64,000 bases of DNA. Origin: Stutzerimonas stutzeri. Lineage in GTDB: Bacteria > Pseudomonadota > Gammaproteobacteria > Pseudomonadales > Pseudomonadaceae. The notes below the pieces were generated by a model. The model saw only the letters and a list, made by a program, of their open reading frames with translations. It did not search any database and was not told the origin of the DNA. Position numbers and translations under genes: made by a program. This document shows, piece by piece, positions 27,401 to 35,899 of this stretch; position 1 is the stretch's first letter, and each line of letters starts with the position of its first letter. The stretch lies in contig NZ_JANGEY010000005.1 in assembly GCF_024451105.1 (NCBI RefSeq), positions 1 through 64,000 of the forward strand. The letters are read 5' to 3'.

Positions 27401-28840
27401 TCAGGCCGGGGCCTTGTCCAGCGCCTGGAAGGCCGCCAGGGCACGCTCGCGCGAGCGTGCCAGGTCGACGATCGGGCGCGGGTAGTCGGGAACGCCGAAC
27501 AGCCCGCCGAGGGCCGCCGGGTTGTGGATGTCGCGCTTGTTCAGCCCGGCCAGCTCGGGCAGCCACTGGCGGATGAAGGCGCCGTCCGGGTCGAACTTCT
27601 CCGACTGGGTCAGCGGGTTGAAGATGCGGAAGTAGGGCGCGGCGTCGGTGCCGGTGGAGGCGCTCCACTGCCAGCCGCCGTTGTTGGCGGCCAGGTCGCC
27701 GTCGATCAGGTTCTGCATGAACCAGCGCTCGCCGTGGCGCCAGTCGATCAAGAGGTTCTTGGTCAGGAACATGGCGACGATCATGCGCAGGCGGTTGTGC
27801 ATCCAGCCGGTGGCCAGCAGCTGGCGCATCGCGGCGTCGACGATGGGGATGCCGGTACGGCCCTGCTGCCAGGCCGCGAGGTCTTCCGGCGCGTCGCGCC
27901 AGGCCAGCGCCTCGGTCTCGGCGCGGAAGGCGCGGCCCATCGACACCCGTGGGTAGCCGACCAGGATGTGCTTGTAGAACTCGCGCCAGAGCAGCTCGTT
28001 GATCCAGCTGACCACCCCCGGATTGCCGCTGGCGAATTCCCCTTGGTTGACCGCCAGCGCCGCGTGCAGGCACTGGCGCGGCGACAGCACGCCGGCGACC
28101 AGGTAGGCCGACAGCGCACTGGTGCCGGGTCTGGCCGGGAAGTCGCGCTGGCGGTCATACCACTCCAGGTGTTCGGCGGCGAAGGCATCCAGCCGCCGCT
28201 GCGCCGCTGCCTCGCCAGCCGGCCAGCGCTGGCGCAGCGCGTCGCTCGGCGTGGCGAAGCCGTCGATGGCGGCCGGCACGGGGTCGCTGGCGATGGCGCT
28301 GGGCGGCTGGATCGGCGGCAGCGGCTGGATCGCCGGCAGGTGCGTGGCCAGCTCGGCGTAGCAGCGCTTGCGGAACTGGCTGAACACCTGGAAGTAGCCG
28401 CCGCTCCGGGTCAGCAGGCTGCCGGGCTGGAAGAGGGGCTGGTCGAGATGGCTGTGCCAGGCGATCCCGGCGCCCTGCAGGGCGGCGGCCACCGCGGCGT
28501 CGCGGCGCTGCTCGTGGACGCCGTACTCGGCGTTGACGTGCACGCTGCGCACGCCGTGCTCGCGGCACAGCGTCAGCAGCACGCCGGGGGCGTCGTCCCA
28601 GCGTTCGGCGCTGCGCAGCAGCAGCGGGATGTTCAGTGCGGCGAGGTTCTGCGCCAGCTCGGCGAGGTTGCGCAGCCAGAAGTCGACCTTGCAGGCGGCG
28701 GCGTCGTGTTCGTGCCATTGGCGCGGCGAGAGCAGCCAGACGGCCAGCAGCGGACCTTCGCCGGCGGCGGCGGCCGCGGCGGCCAGGGCGGTGTTGTCGC
28801 GCACGCGCAGGTCGCTGCGCAGCCAGACGAGGCGGGTCAT
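27401..28840 (-). CDS. phr: deoxyribodipyrimidine photolyase (class I CPD photolyase)
   Basis: The photolyase uses blue light to split cyclobutane pyrimidine dimers. The 479-residue protein has an N-terminal antenna-binding Rossmann domain (LVWLRSDLRVRDN at the start) and a C-terminal FAD domain with GTSALSAYLVAGVLSPR, WINELLWREFYKHIL, TGWMHNRLRMIVAMFLTK and NNGGWQWSASTGTDAAPYFRIFNP (shown here only as landmarks). These keep the FAD-binding and dimer-binding Trp and Asn residues of class I CPD enzymes. It lies 10 bases downstream of the MerR regulator gene. Confidence 0.95.
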   Translation of the reverse strand: MTRLVWLRSDLRVRDNTALAAAAAAAGEGPLLAVWLLSPRQWHEHDAAACKVDFWLRNLAELAQNLAALNIPLLLRSAERWDDAPGVLLTLCREHGVRSVHVNAEYGVHEQRRDAAVAAALQGAGIAWHSHLDQPLFQPGSLLTRSGGYFQVFSQFRKRCYAELATHLPAIQPLPPIQPPSAIASDPVPAAIDGFATPSDALRQRWPAGEAAAQRRLDAFAAEHLEWYDRQRDFPARPGTSALSAYLVAGVLSPRQCLHAALAVNQGEFASGNPGVVSWINELLWREFYKHILVGYPRVSMGRAFRAETEALAWRDAPEDLAAWQQGRTGIPIVDAAMRQLLATGWMHNRLRMIVAMFLTKNLLIDWRHGERWFMQNLIDGDLAANNGGWQWSASTGTDAAPYFRIFNPLTQSEKFDPDGAFIRQWLPELAGLNKRDIHNPAALGGLFGVPDYPRPIVDLARSRERALAAFQALDKAPA

Positions 28841-28850
28841 CGGGGCATCC

Positions 28851-29807
28851 TCAGGGCGCGGCGAGCAGGCCGCGCTGGTGCAGGTAGTGGTGGGCGTCGA
28901 GCGGGGTGTCGGCCAGCGCCAGGCGCTCGAGAGCGGCCAGCTCGTCGCGGTGGATCTGGGCGGCCGGGCCGGCCAGCAGCAGCGGCAGGCGGCAGCCGGC
29001 GTGCAGGCGCGGCAACTGGCGGCGCAACTGCGCGGCCTCCAGCGCCTGGCTGGAATACAGCAGCACCGCGCGTGGCTGCAGGCGCTCGACGGCGAGGTTC
29101 AGCTCGCCCGGCGGCAGCGTCCAGTCGAGCACCTCGACCGGGCACTGGCCGTCGCTGAGCAGCCAGGCGCACAGCCACAGGCCCGGCTCCATCGGCAGTT
29201 CGGAGAGGTTGGCGAGCAGCAGCGGGGCGCCCTGCTGCTGGCGGTTGTTGTGGTAGACCCGTGCGCCGAGCCGGCTGCGCAGCCAGGAGCGGAAGAACAC
29301 CCGCTCCAGCGCGGCGCCGAACTGGCCCTGCCAGCGCTGTTCCAGCTCGTCGAGCAGCGGCAGCAGCAGGTGGCGGCACAGCGGCTGCGGCGGGTAGAGG
29401 GCCAGGGCGCGGTTGTAGGCGTCGTCCAGCCGGCGTTCGGCCAGCGCGACGACCGCCTCGAGCAGCTCGCCGCGCAGCGACTCCCAGGGACCGTCGGCCG
29501 GGCCGCTCGGCGCGCAGTCCTGGTCGAGCAGCTCGCGGATCTGGCCGACCGCCACGCCGCGGTTGAGCCAGGTGAGGATCGCCTGGATGCGTTCGACGTG
29601 CGCTTCGCCGTACAGGCGGTGGCCCTTGGCGGTGCGCTGCGGCACGATCAGTCCGTAGCGGCGCTCCCAGGCGCGCAGGGTCACCGGGTTGATGCCGGTG
29701 CGCCGCGCCACCTCGCGGATCGGCAGCCAGCCTTCGGCCTGCGCCTCGGCGTCGAGGGGCGCGTCGTCCTCGTCGTGGCCCTGACGGGTCGGATCGTGCG
29801 GGTGCAT
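28851..29807 (-). CDS. MerR-family regulator, CarH/LitR-like without B12 ligand
   Basis: The 318-residue protein has an N-terminal MerR winged helix (WLPIREVARRTGINPVTLRAWERRYG, about residues 27-52, then the GHRLYGEAHVERI wing) and a C-terminal module laid out like the helical-bundle plus cobalamin domains of CarH/LitR. Where CarH has an ExH/DxHxxG cobalamin-ligand motif, this protein reads NLSELPMEPG, so the His is missing. This fits the B12-independent class II LitR/PplR proteins that I recall as light-response regulators in Pseudomonas putida. It is encoded between phr and the DUF523 gene and probably binds the TGTACA pairs upstream. The ATG at 29807 is chosen for its position beyond the upstream gene. 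Confidence 0.85.
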   Translation of the reverse strand: MHPHDPTRQGHDEDDAPLDAEAQAEGWLPIREVARRTGINPVTLRAWERRYGLIVPQRTAKGHRLYGEAHVERIQAILTWLNRGVAVGQIRELLDQDCAPSGPADGPWESLRGELLEAVVALAERRLDDAYNRALALYPPQPLCRHLLLPLLDELEQRWQGQFGAALERVFFRSWLRSRLGARVYHNNRQQQGAPLLLANLSELPMEPGLWLCAWLLSDGQCPVEVLDWTLPPGELNLAVERLQPRAVLLYSSQALEAAQLRRQLPRLHAGCRLPLLLAGPAAQIHRDELAALERLALADTPLDAHHYLHQRGLLAAP

Positions 29808-29820
29808 GGCGGTCCTCCGC

Positions 29821-30786
29821 TCAGATGGCGTTGCGCAGGCCGAGCTCCTGCGGGTGCGGCTGCAGGTAGGCCTGCAGGGCAACGTAGCGGTCCGGATGGC
29901 GGCGGAAGTGGTACTTGAGCAGGGTCAGCGGCACCACCAGCGGCACCGTGCCTTCGCGGTACTCGGCGATCAACTGCTGGATCTCGCGGCGTTCCTCGCC
30001 GGGCAGGGCGCGGCGCAGGTAGCCGGACAGGTGCTGCAGCACGTTGGCGTGGGTGCCGCGGGTGGCGCACTTCTTCAGCGCCGCCATCAGCGCAGTGAAG
30101 TAGCGCGGGCCGAACTCGGCCGGGTCGTGCTCGCCGATGCCGGCCAGCAGGCGGCCCAGCTCGCGGTACTTGCGCGGGTTGTGGGCCATCAGCAGGTACT
30201 TGTGCCGCGAATGGAAGGCGATGATGCCCTTGCGGCTCAGGCCGTCGCGGCACAGCTGCTGCCAGTCGCCGTAGGCATACACCCGGGCGATGAAGTTCTC
30301 GCGCAGCACCGGGTCGTTGAGGCGACCGTCTTCCTCGATCGGCAGTTCCGGACGCAGGCGGGCGAGGGTCGCGGTGAACAGGCCGCTGCCATGCTCGGCC
30401 GGACGGCCGTCGGCCTGGTAGACCTTGACCCGCTCCATGCCGCAGGACGGCGACTTCTGCATGACGATCAGGCCGCTGATGTCGGTGAGCCGCGCGGCCA
30501 TGCCCTCGGCGTAGCCGATCAGCGCCTCGGTGACGTCGCGCTCGCGGGTTACGGTGCCGACCGCGCGCGGCGTCTGCGGATCGCCGACCAGGCGAATCGG
30601 CTCGCGCGGGGTGCCCAGGCCGATGCCGACCTCCGGGCACAGTGGCTGGAAGTCGAAGTGCCGGGCGAGGGTCTGGCTGCACAGCTGCGACTGCTTGTGG
30701 CCGCCGTTGTAGCGCACCTGGTCGCCGAGCAGGCAGGCACTGATGGCTAGCTTGAGGCGGGGGACTTGGGGCTGTGTGTGGTTCAT
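29821..30786 (-). CDS. DUF523-DUF1722 fusion protein (YbgA/TudS related)
   Basis: The 321-residue protein joins two domains. Residues about 10-150 match DUF523 (ISACLLGDQVRYNGGHK, CPEVGIGLGTPREPIRL, and KSPSCGMERVKVY), whose cysteines resemble those that hold a [4Fe-4S] cluster in the thiouracil desulphidase TudS. Residues about 180-310 match DUF1722 (HSRHKYLLMAHNPRKYRELG). E. coli ybgA, a DUF1722 protein, also lies directly upstream of phr, so the link to photolyase is old. It is the first gene of the minus-strand operon. A GTG three codons upstream (30795) is an alternative start. Confidence 0.82.
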   Translation of the reverse strand: MNHTQPQVPRLKLAISACLLGDQVRYNGGHKQSQLCSQTLARHFDFQPLCPEVGIGLGTPREPIRLVGDPQTPRAVGTVTRERDVTEALIGYAEGMAARLTDISGLIVMQKSPSCGMERVKVYQADGRPAEHGSGLFTATLARLRPELPIEEDGRLNDPVLRENFIARVYAYGDWQQLCRDGLSRKGIIAFHSRHKYLLMAHNPRKYRELGRLLAGIGEHDPAEFGPRYFTALMAALKKCATRGTHANVLQHLSGYLRRALPGEERREIQQLIAEYREGTVPLVVPLTLLKYHFRRHPDRYVALQAYLQPHPQELGLRNAI

Positions 30787-30843
30787 GGCGTGCACCCGGG
30801 CGTCGGGTACAGGCGGCAGGAGCGGATCGAGAGCGCTGCAGCC

Positions 30844-30867
30844 TGTACAGGAAAGTGGCTCTGTACA
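30844..30867 (-). promoter_or_regulatory. TGTACA operator pair B (downstream of the promoter)
   Basis: Two TGTACA palindromes, at 30844-30849 and 30862-30867, have 12 bases between them (18 bp centre to centre). They fall just after the predicted start of the DUF523-led transcript, where a bound protein would block initiation or elongation. Confidence 0.65.
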
Positions 30868-30879
30868 ACCTTAGCTGCA

Positions 30880-30907
30880 ATATTAGGGCTTAAATTGTAC
30901 AAGTCAA
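30880..30907 (-). promoter_or_regulatory. candidate promoter of the photo-stress operon
   Basis: On the minus strand TTGACT (30902-30907) and TAATAT (30880-30885) are 16 bases apart, a good sigma-70 match ending 94 bases before the ATG of the DUF523 gene. An alternative reading uses TTGTAC and TACAAT, which lie inside operator pair A at 15-base spacing, the same geometry as at the renalase-like gene. Confidence 0.55.
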
Positions 30908-30919
30908 ATATCTTGTACA
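30896..30919 (-). promoter_or_regulatory. TGTACA operator pair A (overlapping the promoter)
   Basis: TGTACA palindromes at 30896-30901 and 30914-30919, each extended to TTGTACAA, are again 18 bp apart and flank the TTGACT element. On the minus strand the pair begins TTGTACAAGA, identical over 10 bases to the pair near 32307. The likely ligand is the MerR protein encoded in the operon. Confidence 0.75.
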
Positions 30920-30959
30920 ATTATGGTAATGCTTTTTTTTGCGCTCAGCCGGCAGATGG

Positions 30960-31175
30960 TTACTTCCAGCCCATCCGCCAGCGGCCATCGTCCTGCAGTT
31001 CGCGCCAGTCGCAGCGCCGGCTGCGGCCGGTCAGCACGGCTTGCAGCTCGACCTCCAGCACGGTGCCTTCTTCGTCGCGGTACAGCTCGGTGACCAGGAA
31101 GTGCTTCTCGCGGTCGACGGGCTGCACCGCCGTCCATTTCGACAGCTGCAGCTTGGCCGGATTGATCCGGTGCAT
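30960..31175 (-). CDS. small Trp-rich protein (TIGR02450 type)
   Basis: The 71-residue protein begins MHRINPAKLQLSKWTAVQP and ends with a Trp-rich WRELQDDGRWRMGWK tail, which matches the small TIGR02450-type family as I remember it. These proteins often occur next to photolyase or cryptochrome genes, and the function is unknown. It lies between the DUF523 operon and the renalase-like gene on the same strand and might be co-transcribed with the latter, 79 bases away. Confidence 0.75.
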   Translation of the reverse strand: MHRINPAKLQLSKWTAVQPVDREKHFLVTELYRDEEGTVLEVELQAVLTGRSRRCDWRELQDDGRWRMGWK

Positions 31176-31254
31176 GGCAGGCTCCAGGGGAATAGGCGTG
31201 GCGGGAGGGGCTCAGGGACGTAGCCGCCGGCTGTCCGGCGGCCGCAAGTGCGGA

Positions 31255-32253
<999 letters not shown>

Positions 32254-32288
32254 TTACCGGGAATTCAGGCTTATCCTTGGACTCTACT

Positions 32289-32312
32289 TATACAATATGC
32301 GCGTCTTGTACA
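32289..32312 (-). promoter_or_regulatory. TATACA/TGTACA operator pair in the divergent gap
   Basis: TATACA (32289-32294) and TGTACA (32307-32312) are 12 bases apart, the same spacing as the pairs at 30844 and 30896. On the minus strand TTGTAC and TATAAG at 15-base spacing could be the promoter of the renalase-like gene and would be covered by the bound regulator. The gap (32242-32432) also precedes the divergent epimerase-hemH genes. Confidence 0.72.
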
Positions 32313-32432
32313 AAATGGTATGGTTGTGTCCAGCCTTGAATCCGGCCGGTCTGCCCATGGTGACCTGGCCGGTGTTTTCAGTGTGGACCAGACTCTGGAC
32401 TGACGCATGCTAGCGGACGAGGAGATACGGCG

Positions 32433-33335
32433 ATGCGCATTCTGCTGACCGGTGGTACCGGGCTGATCGGGCGCGCGCTCTGCGCCTTGTGGGCAGGACA
32501 GGGGCACGAACTGCTGGTGTGGAGTCGGCGCCCGCACGAGGTCGCCGGTCTGTGCTGCGGCGCACGCGGCATCGCCCGGCTCGACGAGCTGGGCGAGGAC
32601 GCGCTGCCGGATGCGGTGATCAACCTGGCCGGCGCACCCATCGCCGATCGCCCCTGGACGACGGCGCGACGCCAGGTGTTGTGGGACAGCCGGGTCACCC
32701 TGACCCGCCAGCTGGTGGACTGGCTGGCCGCCCGCGAGGCCAGGCCGAAGGTACTGGTTTCCGGCTCGGCGGTGGGCTGGTACGGCGATGGCGGCGAGCG
32801 ACTCCTCGACGAGGACAGTCCGGCCGGCAGCGAGGACTTCGCCAGCGAACTGTGCTTCGCCTGGGAGGAGGCCGCGTTGCGTGCCGAGGCGCTGGGCATC
32901 CGCGTGGCGCTGGTACGTACCGCGCCGGTGCTGGCGCCGCGCGGCGGCATGCTGGCGCGTCTGCTGCCGCCGTTCCGTCTGGGCCTCGGCGGGCGGATGG
33001 GCAGCGGCCGGCAGTGGATGCCGTGGATCCATATAGAGGACGAGGTGGGACTGATCGATTTCCTCCTGCGCCACGAGGACTGCCGCGGTCCCTATAATGC
33101 CTGCGCGCCCAACCCGGTGCGCAACGCCGAGTTCGCCGCCACCCTGGGACGCGTGCTGCATCGTCCGGCCTGCCTTCCGGCACCGGCCTTCCTTCTGCGC
33201 CTGGCGCTGGGCGAGATGTCCGACCTGCTGCTCGGCGGGCAGCACCTGAAGCCGCAGCGTACCCTGGATGCCGGCTACCGATTCCGATTCCCCGATCTGG
33301 AGGCGGCGCTGACCGACCTCCTCGCCCGACACTGA
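32433..33335 (+). CDS. TIGR01777-family NAD(P)-binding epimerase-like protein
   Basis: The 300-residue protein is an extended-SDR member: nucleotide loop LLTGGTGLIGRAL at residues 4-16, VINLAGAPIADRPW near residue 65 (a family signature), SGSAVGWYGDGGE near residue 112, and a C-terminal LGGQHLKPQRTLDAGYRFRFP block. E. coli YfcH is the best-known relative, with no established function. It is 12 bases upstream of hemH, so the pair is probably one transcript. The divergent gap holds a photo-stress-type operator. Confidence 0.88.
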   Translation: MRILLTGGTGLIGRALCALWAGQGHELLVWSRRPHEVAGLCCGARGIARLDELGEDALPDAVINLAGAPIADRPWTTARRQVLWDSRVTLTRQLVDWLAAREARPKVLVSGSAVGWYGDGGERLLDEDSPAGSEDFASELCFAWEEAALRAEALGIRVALVRTAPVLAPRGGMLARLLPPFRLGLGGRMGSGRQWMPWIHIEDEVGLIDFLLRHEDCRGPYNACAPNPVRNAEFAATLGRVLHRPACLPAPAFLLRLALGEMSDLLLGGQHLKPQRTLDAGYRFRFPDLEAALTDLLARH

Positions 33336-33347
33336 CAAGGACACTGC

Positions 33348-34373
33348 ATGACCGATCACGCGTTGCTGCTGGTCAACCTGGGTTCGCCGGCCTCCACCGA
33401 GGTGGCCGACGTCCGTCGCTACCTCAACCAGTTCCTCATGGACCCCTACGTCATCGACCTGCCCTGGCCGCTGCGCCGGCTGATCGTGGCGATGATCCTG
33501 ATCCGTCGTCCGGCCGCCTCCGCCGAGGCCTACCGTTCGATCTGGTGGGAGGAGGGCTCGCCGCTGGTGGTGCTCAGCCGCCGCCTGCAGGCCAGGGTCG
33601 CCGAACGCTGGTCGCACGGCCCGGTGGAACTGGCGATGCGCTACGGCGAGCCGTCGCTCGACACCGCCCTGCAGCGCCTGGCCGCCCGGGGCGTCCGGCG
33701 GGTGACTCTGGCGCCGCTGTATCCGCAGTTCGCCGACAGCACGGTGACCACGGCGGTCGAGGAAGCGCGCCGAGTGATGAAGGCGCGCCGGCATCCGTTC
33801 GCCATGGACGTGCTGCCGCCGTTCTACGACCAGCCGGAGTACCTCGAGGCGCTGGTCGCGAGCGCCCGGCCCTACCTGGAACAGGGCTTCGACCATCTGC
33901 TGCTCAGCTACCACGGCCTGCCCGAGCGCCACCTGCACAAGAGCGATCCGAGCGGCAGCCACTGCCTGAAGGGCGCCGACTGCTGCCGGCGCGCCAGCGG
34001 GGCGATCCTCGACAGCTGCTATCGCGCCCAGTGCCTGCGCACCAGCGAGGGCTTCGCCGCGCAGGCCGGGCTGGACCCGGCGCAGTGGTCGGTGGCCTTC
34101 CAGTCGCGGCTGGGCCGGGCCAAGTGGATCGAGCCCTACACCGACGCGACCATCGAGGCGCTGGCCCGCAAAGGCGTGAAGAAGCTGCTGGTGATGTGCC
34201 CGGCGTTCGTCGCCGACTGCATCGAGACCCTCGAGGAGATCGGCGACGAAGGCCGCGCCGAGTTCCGCGCCGCCGGCGGCGACGACCTGGTGCTGGTGCC
34301 CTGCCTGAACGACCACCCGCAGTGGGTCGAGGCGCTGGTCCGCTTGTGCGAGCGCATGCCACGGGCGCTCTGA
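33348..34373 (+). CDS. hemH: ferrochelatase
   Basis: HemH inserts ferrous iron into protoporphyrin IX, the last step of haem synthesis. The 341-residue protein has the catalytic His in [12 protein letters not shown] near residue 191 and conserved [22 protein letters not shown] and [14 protein letters not shown] segments. A Cys-rich stretch ([17 protein letters not shown]) after the His could hold an iron-sulphur cluster, as in some bacterial ferrochelatases. The first haem-pathway gene, hemA, is also in this window but in a separate unit. Confidence 0.95.
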   Translation: MTDHALLLVNLGSPASTEVADVRRYLNQFLMDPYVIDLPWPLRRLIVAMILIRRPAASAEAYRSIWWEEGSPLVVLSRRLQARVAERWSHGPVELAMRYGEPSLDTALQRLAARGVRRVTLAPLYPQFADSTVTTAVEEARRVMKARRHPFAMDVLPPFYDQPEYLEALVASARPYLEQGFDHLLLSYHGLPERHLHKSDPSGSHCLKGADCCRRASGAILDSCYRAQCLRTSEGFAAQAGLDPAQWSVAFQSRLGRAKWIEPYTDATIEALARKGVKKLLVMCPAFVADCIETLEEIGDEGRAEFRAAGGDDLVLVPCLNDHPQWVEALVRLCERMPRAL

Positions 34374-34384
34374 TGCCTGACCGT

Positions 34385-34437
34385 AGGGGCGGATTCATTC
34401 GCCTTTGCACGACCTGCTGGCGAATGAACCCGCCCCT
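34385..34437. repeat. palindromic intergenic element after hemH
   Basis: AGGGGCGGATTCATTCGCC and GGCGAATGAACCCGCCCCT form a nearly perfect 19-bp stem with a 15-base loop. Elements that begin GTAGGGGCGG are common in Pseudomonas intergenic DNA. It lies between convergent hemH and the transglycosylase gene and could stop transcripts from both sides. Confidence 0.7.
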
Positions 34438-34470
34438 GCAGCGATCTTGCGATTCGCGCCATCCGATGGC

Positions 34471-35796
34471 TCAGGGCAGCTGGCGCAGCCGTTCCAGCAA
34501 CCGGTGGTTCGGATGGCCGTCGGCCGGCCAGCCGAGCAGCTGCTGGCTGGCGCGCACCGCGCGGCGGGTGTTGGCGCCGATGATGCCGTCCGCCGCGCCC
34601 GGGTCGAAGCCGTTGCGCGCCAGGCGCTCCTGCAGCTCGATGCGCTCGCTGCGTGACAGCGGTCGCTCGCCGCGCGGCCAGGCCGCGACGATCTGGCCGC
34701 CGCCGGAGAAGCGTTCGCCGAGCAGACCGATGGCCAGGGCATAGGCGGTGGAGTTGTTGTACTTGAGAATGGCGCGGAAGTTGTCCAGCACCAGGAAGGC
34801 CGGGCCGCGATGCCCGGCCGGCAGCAGCAGGCTGGCCAGCAGGGCGTCGTCGCGCACCACGTCGTAGGGATGCTGCGGGCGCACGCCCAGATGCAGCCAT
34901 TCGCCCAGCGGCTTGCGCAGCTCCGGGTCGGCCAGCGCGTAGTCGAAGCCGGCCGGCAGGCGCACCTCCATGCCCCAGCTCTGCCCGCTGCGCCAGCCCG
35001 AAGCGCGCAGGTAGTTGGCGGTGGAGGCCAGCGCGTCGGCGGTGGAGTCCCAGATGTCGCGGCGGCCGTCGCCGTCGAAGTCCACCGCGTGGCGCTGGTA
35101 TGTGGTGGGGATGAACTGGGTCTGGCCCATGGCGCCGGCCCAGGAGCCCTGCATGCGCTGCGGCTGCACATCGCCCTGCTCGAGGATCTGTAGCGCGGCG
35201 AGCAGTTGGTCGTGGGCGAACTGCGGGCGGCGCCCCTCGTAGGCCAGGGTGGCCAGCGAGCGGATCACGTTCATGTTGCCCATGTTGCCGCCGAAGTTGC
35301 TCTCCATGCCCCAGATCGCCACCAGCACGTTGCGCTCGACGCCGTAGCGCTGCTCGATGGCACGCAGGGTCGCGGCATGCTCGGCGAGCAGGCGCTGGCC
35401 GCGGTGCACGCGCTGCGCGGAGACCGCGCCGTCGAGGTATTCCCAGACCGGCCGGCTGAACTCGGGCTGGCTGCGGTCGGCGCGGATCACTGCCGGATCG
35501 GGGACGATGCCGGCGAAGGCGCGCTCGAAGACGGCCGGAGCGATGCCGGCGGCCAGCGCCTCGCCACGGAAGGCATCGCGCCAGTGCGCGAAGCTCGGGT
35601 ACGGCGTCGCCGGCGCAGCCGGCGCGACGACGGGGAGGGCGGGCGCCAGCGCCGGTGCGCCGGCTGCCGGCAGGCTGGCGACCGGCCCCTGAGCGGGCGG
35701 CTCGGCACAGGCGCCGATCTGCACCAGTGCCAGCAGCAGCGCACTGCTGCCGAGCAGACGACGGCGCCACGGACGCCCGGCGGTCGGGTTGAGCAT
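34471..35796 (-). CDS. lytic murein transglycosylase, MltB type with PG-binding domain
   Basis: The 441-residue protein cleaves peptidoglycan glycan strands to anhydro-muropeptides. After a signal sequence (LLGSSALLLALVQIGAC, a possible lipobox Cys near residue 30) and a Pro/Ala linker comes an SLT_2/MltB domain. It has the catalytic Glu in AIWGMESNFGG near residue 165, then GSWAGAMGQTQFIPTTY and FDGDGRRDIW. The last 60 residues form a peptidoglycan-binding domain (LQERLARNGFDPGAADGIIGANTRRAV). This two-domain layout is typical of secondary MltB-like enzymes of Pseudomonas. Confidence 0.91.
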   Translation of the reverse strand: MLNPTAGRPWRRRLLGSSALLLALVQIGACAEPPAQGPVASLPAAGAPALAPALPVVAPAAPATPYPSFAHWRDAFRGEALAAGIAPAVFERAFAGIVPDPAVIRADRSQPEFSRPVWEYLDGAVSAQRVHRGQRLLAEHAATLRAIEQRYGVERNVLVAIWGMESNFGGNMGNMNVIRSLATLAYEGRRPQFAHDQLLAALQILEQGDVQPQRMQGSWAGAMGQTQFIPTTYQRHAVDFDGDGRRDIWDSTADALASTANYLRASGWRSGQSWGMEVRLPAGFDYALADPELRKPLGEWLHLGVRPQHPYDVVRDDALLASLLLPAGHRGPAFLVLDNFRAILKYNNSTAYALAIGLLGERFSGGGQIVAAWPRGERPLSRSERIELQERLARNGFDPGAADGIIGANTRRAVRASQQLLGWPADGHPNHRLLERLRQLP

Positions 35797-35899
35797 GAAC
35801 GACTTCCACGGCTAGGGGGTAACAGTGGGCAACCTTATCATGCCGCGCAGCCCTTTGACTCCGGAGGCCGACCGGCGCAGCGCGGCAAGCCCGCGACGC

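Noticed and set aside
27401-28840. Cryptochrome or (6-4) photolyase instead of CPD photolyase
   Set aside because: The NNGGWQW and TGWMHNRLRM segments match class I CPD photolyases. Iron-sulphur-binding cysteines of bacterial (6-4) photolyases are absent.
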